Positions 18,792 through 27,227 of a stretch of 64,000 bases of DNA are shown piece after piece (the stretch's first letter is position 1; each line of letters starts with the position of its first letter). This DNA comes from Bacteroidota bacterium. GTDB taxonomy: Bacteria > Bacteroidota > Bacteroidia > Sphingobacteriales > Sphingobacteriaceae. The stretch is taken from contig JAFDZM010000045.1 of the NCBI GenBank assembly GCA_018266915.1, positions 124,001 through 188,000 of the forward strand, given 5' to 3'. A program made the translations under genes and the position numbers. The notes under the pieces are model-generated. The model did no database searches. It was not told the DNA's origin and worked only from the letters and a program-made list of their open reading frames with translations.

Positions 18792-18799
18792 TATTTTTG
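18792..18799 (+). promoter_or_regulatory. Possible -7 box for hemW
   Basis: TATTTTTG matches TAnnTTTG exactly and lies 16 bases before the hemW ATG. No TTTG box is found at the expected upstream distance, so support is partial. Confidence 0.35.
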
Positions 18800-18814
18800 T
18801 GCCACAATAATCTT

Positions 18815-19936
18815 ATGGCCGGTATTTATATTCATATCCCCTTTTGCAAACAAGCCTGTCACTACTGTGATTTTCATTTCAGCACGTCGCTGACTTATAA
18901 AACCGAGCTGTTAAAGGCGTTGCAGCAGGAAATCCAGCTTCAAAAAAATTTCCTGAATGGTGAGACCATAGAAACCGTCTATTTTGGAGGAGGAACGCCT
19001 TCACTTTTAGAAGGAGAAGAAATAAGTCAGTTGATAAATACCATTACTGACCTTCACGCGGTATCGTCTGATGCAGAGATCACGCTGGAAGCTAACCCGG
19101 ATGATCTCGATTCAAAAAAATTAAATGCCTTAAGACAAACACCTGTCAATCGTTTCAGCATAGGCATACAATCATTTTTTGATGATGATCTGATATGGAT
19201 GAACCGGGCGCATCGTTCAAATGAGGCAGAATCATCGGTAAAAAGAGCACAGGATGCTGGCTTTGAAAATATTACCGTCGACCTGATCTATGGTTACCCC
19301 CTGCTGACTGACGCCAAATGGAAGTTTAATATGGATAAGGCTTTCGAGCTACAGGTTTCGCATGTATCGGCTTATTCTATGACGGTTGAACCGCGTACGG
19401 CGCTGGCATCATTCATCAAAAACAAAAAGCAAGCCCCGATGAACGAGGAACAAAGTTCGGACCAGTTTATTCAACTGATGGAAGCTATGCAAGCAGAGGG
19501 TTTTGAGCATTACGAGATATCTAACTTTTGCAAACCCGGGCATTATTCAAGACACAATACCAATTACTGGAAAGGCGTAAAATACCTGGGGATAGGTCCC
19601 TCAGCACATTCTTATGATGGCGAAAAACGCCAGTGGAATATTGCCAATAACACCAAATACATCCAGGGTATTGAGAAAAAGGCGATTCCTGCGGAAATTG
19701 AACTATTGACCGAAGAAAATCGCCTAAACGAATATATCATGACCTCGCTCCGCACACAATGGGGATTAAAACTGGAGCAGTTAAACGCGATTGCAAAAGG
19801 CGCTTCGGAACCATTGTTAAAAGAAGCCGAAGAGTTTCTTGAAAAAGGATGGGTCACTCAAAAAAATCAAACTCTCTACCTCACTCAAACCGGGAAATTA
19901 TACGCGGATCACATAGCGTCTGAATTATTTTTCTGA
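18815..19936 (+). CDS. hemW: Radical SAM family heme chaperone HemW
   Basis: 373 residues from the ATG at 18815 (MAGIYIHIPFCKQACHYCDF); an upstream TTG would add six residues and break the family N-terminus. The radical SAM cluster ligands are Cys11, Cys15 and Cys18. FGGGTPSLL (about 55-63), SIGIQSF and the IGPSAHSYDG motif are typical of HemW and distinguish it from true oxygen-independent coproporphyrinogen oxidase HemN, whose longer N-terminal signature is absent. HemW binds heme and passes it to respiratory proteins, which fits the heme-rich respiratory block in this window. Confidence 0.93.
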   Translation: MAGIYIHIPFCKQACHYCDFHFSTSLTYKTELLKALQQEIQLQKNFLNGETIETVYFGGGTPSLLEGEEISQLINTITDLHAVSSDAEITLEANPDDLDSKKLNALRQTPVNRFSIGIQSFFDDDLIWMNRAHRSNEAESSVKRAQDAGFENITVDLIYGYPLLTDAKWKFNMDKAFELQVSHVSAYSMTVEPRTALASFIKNKKQAPMNEEQSSDQFIQLMEAMQAEGFEHYEISNFCKPGHYSRHNTNYWKGVKYLGIGPSAHSYDGEKRQWNIANNTKYIQGIEKKAIPAEIELLTEENRLNEYIMTSLRTQWGLKLEQLNAIAKGASEPLLKEAEEFLEKGWVTQKNQTLYLTQTGKLYADHIASELFF

Positions 19937-20144
19937 TATAGCCGCCTATTCAATAAATTATATCTTTCTGTATATCAATAATATATACAACATTTTAATA
20001 TACTCAAAATCCATCCTATCCCAAGCCACGTATCTTCCATCAAATAACTTACAATCAAAAAATAAATGAGCCTGCCATTTAGCTGCAGCACAAGAAATTT
20101 CTCCTGGCAGGATCATTTAACAAATTAAAAAACAAACAATTAAA

Positions 20145-20693
20145 ATGAAAAAAATCATTTTCGCAGTCATTGCAATGGCAGCTGTTGCAATCGCTCCTAA
20201 AACTCACGCTCAAACCAAAATGGTAGGAGGCGCGGCTATGTACCCTACAAAAAACATTGTAGAAAATGCTGTTAACTCAAAAGACCATACTACGCTGGTT
20301 GCCGCTGTTAAAGCAGCCGGATTGGTAGAAACTTTAGAATCACCCGGACCATTTACAGTATTTGCACCTACCAATGAAGCTTTTAATAAGCTACCTGCCG
20401 GAACCGTTGATAACCTGGTAAAACCTGAAAATAAGGAAACCTTGACTAAAATTTTAACTTACCACGTGGTTCCGGGACGTTTAAGCTCTGAAGAACTGTG
20501 GGCCAAAGTTAAAGCAGGCAATGGCAAAGCGGAATTGACCACTGTTCAAGGCGGCAAGCTTACCGTGATGGCAAAAGGTAAAAAATTATACCTCGTAGAT
20601 GAAAAAGGCGGCAAATCATGGATCACCATCGCGGATGTGAATCAAAGTAATGGCGTCATCCATGTGGTAAACACTGTGCTGATGCCGAATTAA
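20145..20693 (+). CDS. Secreted fasciclin-domain protein
   Basis: 182 residues with a Sec signal (MKKIIFAVIAMAAVAIAPKTHAQ) and one FAS1 domain covering most of the mature part. Family motifs are clear: VAAVKAAGLVETLESPGPFT-like H1 region, FAPTNEAFNKLP, LTYHVVPGRL and the C-terminal NGVIHVVNTVLMP. FAS1 domains mediate adhesion to matrix or other proteins; in bacteria the ligand is usually unknown. It stands alone and is followed directly by a word array and then a terminator. The 208 bases upstream are AT-rich, with a TATCTTTC near-match to the -7 box but nothing firm. Confidence 0.92.
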   Translation: MKKIIFAVIAMAAVAIAPKTHAQTKMVGGAAMYPTKNIVENAVNSKDHTTLVAAVKAAGLVETLESPGPFTVFAPTNEAFNKLPAGTVDNLVKPENKETLTKILTYHVVPGRLSSEELWAKVKAGNGKAELTTVQGGKLTVMAKGKKLYLVDEKGGKSWITIADVNQSNGVIHVVNTVLMPN

Positions 20694-20698
20694 TAAAG

Positions 20699-20773
20699 TT
20701 GGCAGTTCTTAGTTGGCAGTTGGCATTTATTTAATTCTACTGCAAACTGCTAACCGCGCACTGCAAACTGAAT
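20699..20773. repeat. Two-armed word array after the fasciclin gene
   Basis: Starts five bases after the stop codon. The left arm repeats AGTTGGCAGTT-type words three times; the right arm (about 20742-20770) has CTGCAAACTG words in the complementary sense. It lies just upstream of the intrinsic terminator hairpin. Confidence 0.65.
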
Positions 20774-20809
20774 AAAAGCCCGGAGCGCAAAGCTGACCGG
20801 GCTTTTTGC
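20774..20809 (+). terminator. Intrinsic terminator of the fasciclin gene
   Basis: AAAAGCCCGG (20774-20783) pairs with CCGGGCTTTT (20797-20806), with a short inner AGC/GCT extension, followed by a T tract. It is about 80 bases after the stop codon. Confidence 0.85.
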
Positions 20810-20872
20810 TTATAAAACCGTACCTCTTATATAAATGACGAAAATATTAATGTCTATAAATCGTTATCTTGC

Positions 20873-20880
20873 TATCTTTG
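20873..20880 (+). promoter_or_regulatory. Possible -7 box for the cupin gene
   Basis: TATCTTTG matches TAnnTTTG and lies 66 bases before the start at 20947. A TTTG -33 partner is not evident. Confidence 0.4.
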
Positions 20881-20946
20881 ACGAATATTGCCTAAAAGGG
20901 CCCTTTCCTGACGGCTAATATTTAAAAGTGATTTGAGACAATTCAT

Positions 20947-21828
20947 ATGAGTTTTATCCTCCGCCCTATTGATACTGTAGATACGATCAGTCCTGCAGAT
21001 TTCACCGAAAACTATTTAAAACCCCGTCGCCCTTTAATTATAAAAGGCCTGACCAAAGACTGGCCCGCAGTTAAGAAATGGACGCCGGAATACCTGAAAG
21101 AGGTAGTCGGTAATAAAGTGGTGCCATTATATGATAATTCAAAAGCTGATCCTTCAAAACCCATTAATGCAAAGGCGGCGGAGATGCCTTTTAATGAATA
21201 TATCGATCTGATCAGAAGTCAGCCTACAGAGCTTCGTATCTTCTTCTTTAACATCTTCAAACAGGCACCGGAGTTAGTCAATGACATTATTTTACCCAAA
21301 GACCTGATGGGTGGTTTTATTGAAAGCATGCCAGCCATGTTTTTTGGGGGATCGAACTCGGTAACTTTTTTGCATTACGACATTGACCTTCCGCATATTT
21401 TCCATACACATTTTGTCGGTCGCAAGCATGTGATCCTGTTTGAAAATAAATGGAAGCGCCGTTTATATTGCCTGCCGAATGCCACTTATGCTTTGGAGGA
21501 TTATGATGTATTGAACCCTGATACAAAAAGGTTCCCGGCATTAGAAGGAGTGGAAGGTATAGAAGCTTTCCTTGAACATGGCGATACTTTATTTATGCCG
21601 ACCGGCTGGTGGCATTGGATGAAATACCTTGAAGGTTCTTATTCACTAAGTCTTCGCGCCTGGGATGCTTCGTTTACACGGAAAGCTGCAAGTTTATACA
21701 ACCTGGCTGTAAAAGGCGGTATTGATAGTTTGCTTAAAATGACTTTTAAAGGTGATTACGCCCGTTACCGCGAAAAGGTGGCTATTAAATGGGCGAACCG
21801 GGCTTTAGCGGCGGGAAAACCGTATTGA
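20947..21828 (+). CDS. Cupin-like (JmjC-related) oxygenase
   Basis: 293 residues, cytoplasmic. It matches the cupin_8 family of Fe(II)/2-oxoglutarate-dependent hydroxylases: the opening ENYLKPRRPLIIKGLTKDWPA, then the iron ligands His143-x-Asp145 (FLHYDID) and distal His223 (PTGWWHWM) are all present, so it is probably active. The usual 2-oxoglutarate-binding Lys/Arg region around HVILFENKWKRR is also there. Substrate is unknown; relatives hydroxylate protein side chains or small molecules. It is a single gene flanked by repeats. Confidence 0.88.
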   Translation: MSFILRPIDTVDTISPADFTENYLKPRRPLIIKGLTKDWPAVKKWTPEYLKEVVGNKVVPLYDNSKADPSKPINAKAAEMPFNEYIDLIRSQPTELRIFFFNIFKQAPELVNDIILPKDLMGGFIESMPAMFFGGSNSVTFLHYDIDLPHIFHTHFVGRKHVILFENKWKRRLYCLPNATYALEDYDVLNPDTKRFPALEGVEGIEAFLEHGDTLFMPTGWWHWMKYLEGSYSLSLRAWDASFTRKAASLYNLAVKGGIDSLLKMTFKGDYARYREKVAIKWANRALAAGKPY

Positions 21829-22000
21829 GAAGTCGTGAGTTCTGAGTCTTGAGTCAAAAGTTATTTTCATAAAATGTGATGGCAAGTGCGATTCCTTCCT
21901 TGGGGAAGGTAGGTAGGGGTTCTGCAATAATGCAAACCGTACAAACTCATCCCTGCTACTTCACATTTCAGCCGCACTCCTCCCCAAGGAGGGAATTCAA
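21829..22000. repeat. Word array and inverted repeat between cupin and esterase genes
   Basis: Directly after the cupin stop comes a short word array (GAGTTCTGAGTCTTGAGTC, 21829-21857). It is followed by an inverted repeat whose arms are GATTCCTTCCTTGGGGAAGG (about 21890-21909) and an imperfect complement in CTCCCCAAGGAGGGAATT (about 21979-21998). This resembles the CCTCTCC/GGAGAGG elements elsewhere in the window. Nothing coding is seen here. Confidence 0.6.
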
Positions 22001-22008
22001 AGCAAAAT

Positions 22009-23220
22009 TTATTTTTGTTTCTTTAATTCATTTAGTTTTTGACGTGTGTCTGGTACTTCCTGCAGGCTTAATGCCTTAGTAAAAGCTTCAATAGCTTTTT
22101 GCTTATCCCCTACTGCTACGTAATAATCGCCCAGGCTGTCAAATACATTAGTGCTATTAGGATACATTTGTGTGTTGCGGATAAACAGTTTATAGGCCAC
22201 GGCCATTTTGTGATTTCCCATACAACTATAAGCCAGTTCATTCACAGTGTTTTCAGTTGGCAGTACGGTATAGCCCATTCTTTCAGAAACCATTTTATAG
22301 TGAGCTCCTAAAACAGAATCCTCATTTAATTCAGGGTGACCATCAAACTGGCTAGTTCTGAACGGGTAAAAATCAAACAGGAAACGCAGCGCGTTATATT
22401 CCGAGATCAATTCAACCGTGCCGTGACGTTCGTTAGGGTAAAACTTTGATGACCAATTCAACCCAGCCGGCTTCTTATCTCTCAAAAAATAGACAAAAGG
22501 CAATACCGCTTGTGTAACCGGCGCTACCATACCAGTAGTGTCTTTCAAAATGGATATGGTATCCATCCCCGGCGGAATATTATTGGCGATGCCTACAAAA
22601 AGCGACTTATTTTTAAGATCGAGCTTAGAAAACCCACCCTCTTGCTTTTTGATCCATTTCTGCTGATCCCACCACAAGCTGGGGTCTAAAGCAATATATG
22701 AATTGAACAAACTGGTATGATTGAAAAATGCTTTTACTACTGCTAATCCACCTAAAGAATGCCCGCTGATCATCCGGTAGCTGGCAGTTGGGTATTTTGA
22801 ATCGATATAGGGGATTAGTTCTTTTTCTATAAAACTGAAAAAAGTTTCACCTCCACCTGACAACCTTGCATCGCCGGCATTTACTATAGCACTGGGATTA
22901 ACTTTGGTTGGTGTCAGGTCGCGTTCACGGAAGCTGTGCCCCATGTTATCAACCCCTACAACGATCATCGGTGGGATTAAACCGCTCATTTGTTCAGATA
23001 TAGCCACTGCCGACTGAAAATGATCTTCACCGTCAAGTATATAAAGTACAGGGTAACGTTGATTTTTATCACCTTCAGGTACATGAACCCGGATGGTGCG
23101 CTTTTCATTCAGAATTTTTGAGGAAATCGTATCTACAGTACCAATAACAATACGGTTATCTTTCTGAGCATAGGCTGACAGGCCACCCAATAAGAATACC
23201 AGGAATAGTAATTTTTTCAT
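22009..23220 (-). CDS. Secreted alpha/beta esterase with C-terminal TPR
   Basis: 403 residues from the ATG at 23220, chosen because it gives a Sec signal (MKKLLFLVFLLGGLSAYAQ) and starts next to the preceding stop codon. The main part is an esterase D/enterochelin-esterase-like hydrolase: YPVLYILDGEDHFQSAV near 55 and nucleophile motif SGHSLGGLAV near 145. About 90 C-terminal residues form TPR-like helices (NVFDSLGDYYVAVGDKQKAIEAFTKAL). Likely substrates are small esters or siderophore-type compounds, but this is not shown by the sequence. It is probably co-transcribed with the hydrolase upstream. Confidence 0.88.
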   Translation of the reverse strand: MKKLLFLVFLLGGLSAYAQKDNRIVIGTVDTISSKILNEKRTIRVHVPEGDKNQRYPVLYILDGEDHFQSAVAISEQMSGLIPPMIVVGVDNMGHSFRERDLTPTKVNPSAIVNAGDARLSGGGETFFSFIEKELIPYIDSKYPTASYRMISGHSLGGLAVVKAFFNHTSLFNSYIALDPSLWWDQQKWIKKQEGGFSKLDLKNKSLFVGIANNIPPGMDTISILKDTTGMVAPVTQAVLPFVYFLRDKKPAGLNWSSKFYPNERHGTVELISEYNALRFLFDFYPFRTSQFDGHPELNEDSVLGAHYKMVSERMGYTVLPTENTVNELAYSCMGNHKMAVAYKLFIRNTQMYPNSTNVFDSLGDYYVAVGDKQKAIEAFTKALSLQEVPDTRQKLNELKKQK

Positions 23221-23221
23221 T

Positions 23222-24670
23222 TTAATAAGCTTTAACTTTTTTACCATCGGGAACTACCGGACTAAATGGATGCGCCAGGAATGCAGCAAGCAACTCATCA
23301 CCTTCCTTTGTATTCAACAGCGGACCATGAGTTTTATCCGTAAACAGCAACCGCTGGCTATTAGGCATATAATGATGGATAAGATCGTTATAATAAGGCC
23401 TGCAATATGGATCAGTATCACCTGAGCTCAACAACACTGGGAGATGTGAATACACAGGTGTCTTGGCTATCGGATCGACTGATCTTACCTTCCAGCAATC
23501 ACATATCGGGTGATTGGCATCGTTAAAATGATACCCGGCAAAATACGGGAACATTACATTTTGTTCGTCGATTACTTTCTGATTGGCATAGTTGATCTGC
23601 TCAGAGCAATACATCGAAAAGCGCATACCTTGGGTAGAAGTTCCGGAACCAAACACGCCGTCGAAATATTCCGTCATATAGCCTTTTTGATTTCCCGCCA
23701 TTAACTGGGTGATGGTATAAGGCACATTTTTCAATTCCCGGTTGGATTGAAGCTTATTCATTAAAACATCGATCAATTCATCGCGGGTATATTTAATGCG
23801 GATGCTGTCTGGTTTATCTTTCTCCTTGTAGTTCAGGTAGAAGGTTTTGTTGGTTATTGAATTTAGATAATCATGAAAGCGCTGACGGAGGTCTCCGTAT
23901 TTAACTCTATCTGTCGAGTCCCGGTCGCAATTGCTGAATATTTTATCGAATGCCTCGTTGATGCTAAACATTGCATCTTCCTCATAATTAACAAATCCAG
24001 GCAGTGCAGAATCCAATACCACCGAGCGGATATGCTGTGGAAAATTGCGCATTACCGTCATCATTAATCCGCCGCTATAAGATATGCCAACAAGATTTAT
24101 GGAATCGATTTTTAATGCACGGCGCAAATCTTCTATATCAGCGGCATTTTCTATGGTGTTATAAGCATCCAGATCGATGCCTTCGCTTACTAATCTTTTA
24201 CGACAGGCTTTTACCGCCAGTAATATCATGCTGTCGCGATTTAATCCTTTGCGATAGGATTCTTTAATCGCTTCGGGTATTTCAGTACAATTTAACCAGG
24301 GTTTCGCGTTATAAGTGCCGCGCTGTTCGAAAGCAATATAATCACGGTCCTTTATAAAAGCGCGGTTATGAATAAACGTTACACCATGCAGGGAACTTGC
24401 ACCAGGGCCACCTGCGGTATATAGTACCGGATCCTTATGCTTATTGGGGTTTTTACTTTCTACATAAATGAACGGAAGCTTGATGGTTTTGCCGTTAGGT
24501 TTATTCCTGTTTTCGGGCACTATTAGGTAGGCACAGCGGGTTTTAAGGCTGGTATCAGCTTTGAAGGCACATTCGCAGGGTTCAATTTTGGGCGTATATG
24601 CCTTTTGTTGCGCAGAGCCTATTTGCTGAAAGAGAATAAAAACTACAATTAATGATATCAGGTATTTCAT
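23222..24670 (-). CDS. Secreted alpha/beta hydrolase (TAP-like, S33 family)
   Basis: 482 residues from the ATG at 24670, which gives the signal MKYLISLIVVFILFQQIGSA. CECAFKADTSLKTRCAYLIVP and VLYTAGGPGASS (oxyanion loop) are typical of S33/TAP-type exported peptidases or esterases. The nucleophile lies in GISYSGG, the acid in SSGDTDPYC and the catalytic His in TDKTHGPLLN, so the triad is complete. The stop codon is one base from the start of the next esterase gene, so the two are surely one transcript. Confidence 0.88.
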   Translation of the reverse strand: MKYLISLIVVFILFQQIGSAQQKAYTPKIEPCECAFKADTSLKTRCAYLIVPENRNKPNGKTIKLPFIYVESKNPNKHKDPVLYTAGGPGASSLHGVTFIHNRAFIKDRDYIAFEQRGTYNAKPWLNCTEIPEAIKESYRKGLNRDSMILLAVKACRKRLVSEGIDLDAYNTIENAADIEDLRRALKIDSINLVGISYSGGLMMTVMRNFPQHIRSVVLDSALPGFVNYEEDAMFSINEAFDKIFSNCDRDSTDRVKYGDLRQRFHDYLNSITNKTFYLNYKEKDKPDSIRIKYTRDELIDVLMNKLQSNRELKNVPYTITQLMAGNQKGYMTEYFDGVFGSGTSTQGMRFSMYCSEQINYANQKVIDEQNVMFPYFAGYHFNDANHPICDCWKVRSVDPIAKTPVYSHLPVLLSSGDTDPYCRPYYNDLIHHYMPNSQRLLFTDKTHGPLLNTKEGDELLAAFLAHPFSPVVPDGKKVKAY

Positions 24671-24739
24671 TGCTAACAGTTCTTTCCAACAAAATAAAAG
24701 CTTTGCAATAATGGAATTTAGTAAAAAACGGACAATTTG

Positions 24740-24820
24740 CCTCACCTAAATCCTCTCCAAAGGAGAGGACTCGAATGAAATGCTTTTACTCCCTCTCCAT
24801 TGGAGAGGGCGGGGGTGAGG
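24740..24820. repeat. CCTCACC-type double-hairpin repeat
   Basis: 81-bp element starting CCTCACCTAAATCCTCTCC and ending GGTGAGG at 24820, directly against the stop codon of the AraC gene. It holds two small hairpins (CCTCTCC/GGAGAGG and CCCTCTCC/GGAGAGGG) inside an outer CCTCACC/GGTGAGG pair. Its first 30 bases are identical to 44834-44863. Confidence 0.85.
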
Positions 24821-25633
24821 CTAAGCCGCCGAATGTTCCACAAGTTTCTTACCCGTAAAGCGCACCACTTCTTTATAAAAGTGGCTCATATCATAATAGC
24901 CAAAACCGTAAGGATTAAAGCCCTCCTTGTGATTAACATAGTGTGTTAAAGCAGTCCGTGCACGCAAAACCGTGAAATAACTTTTAGGCGAAATACCCAC
25001 TACCCTGTTAAAATATCTATTAATGGTTTTAGAGGTAACGAACATTCTTTCTGCGAGCTCTCCGGTATTCAATTGCATATCTGACACGCCATAATTATCA
25101 ATGCAATCCAGCACAAAGCGGAGGTAATGATCTTTTTGTTGACGCTCTTTGAATAGGCTTAGGAGGTAATCCTGCATCAGTTCGCATCGCTCGATAAAGG
25201 TTATCGACTTTTTTATTTGAGCAAGGAGTTTTGCAGGTAAAACAGTTCCCAGATCAACTATTCTATCAACACACTTAAGCTGACTTATACCTAAGATCGC
25301 CTCCAATCCGCCGGGATAAAACTTGACGGTGAAAATATTATCCGACGGCGTATTAAACCGCTCGACAATGGAATCACGTAAGATCAAAATGTCCTGTTTA
25401 GCATTAATATAATGTTGCTGCTGACCGACGGTTATCAGGTAAGGCGCACCAAGATTAATGTAAAAAGTCGGCGTCCAACTCGGGAACATCTTCACTGAGA
25501 AATTGGAATTGCCTATATATTTCTGAGTAGATTCAATAGAAGATTCTGAGAAAAACTCAATATGCTCTGCCAGCTCAGGACAAGCCTCCGTAAAGGTGTA
25601 TATCTTGCGTATGTTATCGAATATCTCAACCAT
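24821..25633 (-). CDS. AraC-family transcriptional regulator
   Basis: 270 residues. The N-terminal part (about 15-160) is a small sensor domain of the DUF6597 type (FTEACPELAEHIEFF, then VKFYPGGLEAILGIS). The C-terminal 100 residues form the double helix-turn-helix: LNTGELAERMFVTSKTINRYFNRVVGISPKSYF and GFGYYDMSHFYKEVVRFTGK. The last segment is the diagnostic AraC second-HTH signature. It is upstream of two secreted hydrolases on the same strand, separated from them by a repeat, and may control them. Confidence 0.93.
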   Translation of the reverse strand: MVEIFDNIRKIYTFTEACPELAEHIEFFSESSIESTQKYIGNSNFSVKMFPSWTPTFYINLGAPYLITVGQQQHYINAKQDILILRDSIVERFNTPSDNIFTVKFYPGGLEAILGISQLKCVDRIVDLGTVLPAKLLAQIKKSITFIERCELMQDYLLSLFKERQQKDHYLRFVLDCIDNYGVSDMQLNTGELAERMFVTSKTINRYFNRVVGISPKSYFTVLRARTALTHYVNHKEGFNPYGFGYYDMSHFYKEVVRFTGKKLVEHSAA

Positions 25634-25676
25634 CGATTATAAGACGTGAGCAAAAGGTCAATAGTTACACCATTCT

Positions 25677-25710
25677 GTCTCAAATCTCATATCTAACATC
25701 TCAAATCTCA
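25677..25710. repeat. Single-armed word array at the NTF2-like gene stop
   Basis: Repeats of TCTCAAA/TCTCATA/TCTAACA words, overlapping the stop codon of the following minus-strand gene. It uses nearly the same words as the right arm of the atpF-atpH array. Confidence 0.6.
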
Positions 25711-26127
25711 GGAAGTATGGTCACAAACTATCTTCCACTCACCATTAATTTTCCTAAACCAAAGCGTAAAATAACCTCCCGGATTATCCTTTTCCCGCTT
25801 CAAACGCCAGCCGCCTAAAACAAAGGCATTATTTTTATCCAGAATCTTCACTTGCATAATATCAAAAGTTAGCTGGCCCATTGCGGCTTTATCAGGGTAA
25901 GCTTTTTTATAGCGATCTATTGTTTTTTGCCAGCCATATACAGGAGCATTCTTTCCAACAAAAACAAGGGAATCTGATTTCCAGTAGCCTTGCATAAAAC
26001 CGTTGATATCGCCCTGGTTCCAGGCTTGTTGCTGATCTGCCAATACTTTGGTAACAGACTCTTTATCCTGTGCGAATAACGGGCAGGAAAACAGAAACAA
26101 GGCAAAAAAGGTTATTATTGTTTTCAT
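25708..26127 (-). CDS. Secreted NTF2-like (DUF4440/SnoaL) protein
   Basis: 139 residues from the ATG at 26127 with signal MKTIITFFALFLFSCPLFAQ. The mature part is a single cone-shaped NTF2-like domain: VTKVLADQQQAWNQGDINGFMQGYW and the C-terminal GYFTLWFRKINGEWKIVCDHTS are typical of DUF4440/SnoaL-like proteins. Such domains bind small molecules or act as ketosteroid-isomerase-like enzymes, but the ligand cannot be read here. It is divergent from the kinase gene, with 48 bases between starts. Confidence 0.88.
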   Translation of the reverse strand: MKTIITFFALFLFSCPLFAQDKESVTKVLADQQQAWNQGDINGFMQGYWKSDSLVFVGKNAPVYGWQKTIDRYKKAYPDKAAMGQLTFDIMQVKILDKNNAFVLGGWRLKREKDNPGGYFTLWFRKINGEWKIVCDHTS

Positions 26128-26150
26128 AACCGAAAATAGCAAAAAGCTTT

Positions 26151-26158
26151 TAGCTTTG
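26151..26158 (+). promoter_or_regulatory. Possible -7 box for the PfkB kinase gene
   Basis: TAGCTTTG matches TAnnTTTG and lies 17 bases before the start at 26176. A nearby TTG lies about 30 bases upstream, longer than the usual spacing. Confidence 0.4.
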
Positions 26159-26175
26159 TTATAAACCCCGATGCT

Positions 26176-27051
26176 ATGAACACTGTATTATGCTTTGGCG
26201 AGATCCTTTGGGATACTTTTGAAGACGGCAAAAAAGCCGGCGGCGCACCGATGAATGTCGCCATGCACCTGAAACAGCAAAAAGTTGATGTTGGCTTCGC
26301 CAGCAGTGTAGGCAGTGACAGATCCGGGGATGAATTGGTGGAGTTTTTAAAAAAGAATGACCTGTTCTCAGACAGCCTGATACAACATAGTGACAGATAT
26401 CCAACTTGTGAGGTAACCGTCGAACTAGATGCAAATCAGCACGCAACATACATCATTCCTCAACCTGTTTCATGGGACGATATTGAATTAAGCTCTTTTT
26501 TGGAGCATGCGGCTGTTCACGCTTCAGCAGTGATTTTCGGCAGTCTTGCATGCCGGAGCGAAGTTAGTCGCGATACTTTGCTAAATCTGCTCGACGAAAC
26601 CCAGGCGTTAAAGGTATTTGATGTAAACCTTCGGGCACCACATTATACTCTTCAAACCATTGAGACCCTTACAGCGAAAGCTGATGTAATAAAGATGAAC
26701 GAAGACGAAGCCGATCTGCTGATAGGCGGCGGCAATGGTCATCTTCGCGAAAAGATCGAAGAATTCCGTTCAAAATATCATCCAAAAACCATCTGTGTTA
26801 CGCGCGGCGAACATGGCGCTATCGTATGGCACGATCATGAATTTTATGAAAGTCCGGGATGCCCGGTGCAGGTGGGCGATACCGTTGGGGCAGGCGATTC
26901 CTTCCTGGCCACATTCGTAGCAGGCCTGCTCAAAAATGAGCCCATGCAGCAATTGGTTGATAAGGCCTGCTCTGTCGGTTCCTTTGTAGCCAGCCAGCGG
27001 GGGGCTAATCCACCGTATGATGATAAGATTAAGAAGTTACTTGGGTTATAG
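26176..27051 (+). CDS. PfkB-family carbohydrate kinase (fructokinase-like)
   Basis: 291-residue cytoplasmic ribokinase-fold kinase. The N-terminal GGAPMNVAMHL motif binds sugar; VGDTVGAGDSFLATFVAGLL near 235-255 is the PfkB signature 2 with the catalytic Asp of GAGD and the anion hole. The opening CFGEILWDTFEDGKKAGGAP resembles bacterial fructokinases closely, so fructose is the likeliest substrate. It stands alone between a divergent NTF2-like gene and a word array. Confidence 0.9.
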   Translation: MNTVLCFGEILWDTFEDGKKAGGAPMNVAMHLKQQKVDVGFASSVGSDRSGDELVEFLKKNDLFSDSLIQHSDRYPTCEVTVELDANQHATYIIPQPVSWDDIELSSFLEHAAVHASAVIFGSLACRSEVSRDTLLNLLDETQALKVFDVNLRAPHYTLQTIETLTAKADVIKMNEDEADLLIGGGNGHLREKIEEFRSKYHPKTICVTRGEHGAIVWHDHEFYESPGCPVQVGDTVGAGDSFLATFVAGLLKNEPMQQLVDKACSVGSFVASQRGANPPYDDKIKKLLGL

Positions 27052-27130
27052 TGACCGGTTAACCAGTGATTCGTTAGCCAGTTGATTCATTAAACCTGAT
27101 AACTGATCACCGGTTAACTGATAACTAACT
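27051..27130. repeat. Two-armed word array after the kinase gene
   Basis: Begins at the kinase stop codon. The left arm has GTGACCGGTTAACCAGTGATTC and related words; the right arm has CTGATAACTGATCACCGG and GTTAACTGATAACTAAC in the complementary sense. GACCGGTTAACC near 27053 and CACCGGTTAACTG near 27108 are the core of the pair. Confidence 0.65.
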
Positions 27131-27227
27131 CCCTATTGTCATCCTTCCCTAACATTTTAGGTTCACTGGACCTATATCTAAACTTTTAACAGAATTAATC
27201 CGTTATTTTATATTCGAAAGGATAATT

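Noticed and set aside
18797-18814. Earlier TTG start for HemW
   Set aside because: It would add six residues before the conserved MAGIYIHIPFC start and overlaps the likely -7 promoter box.
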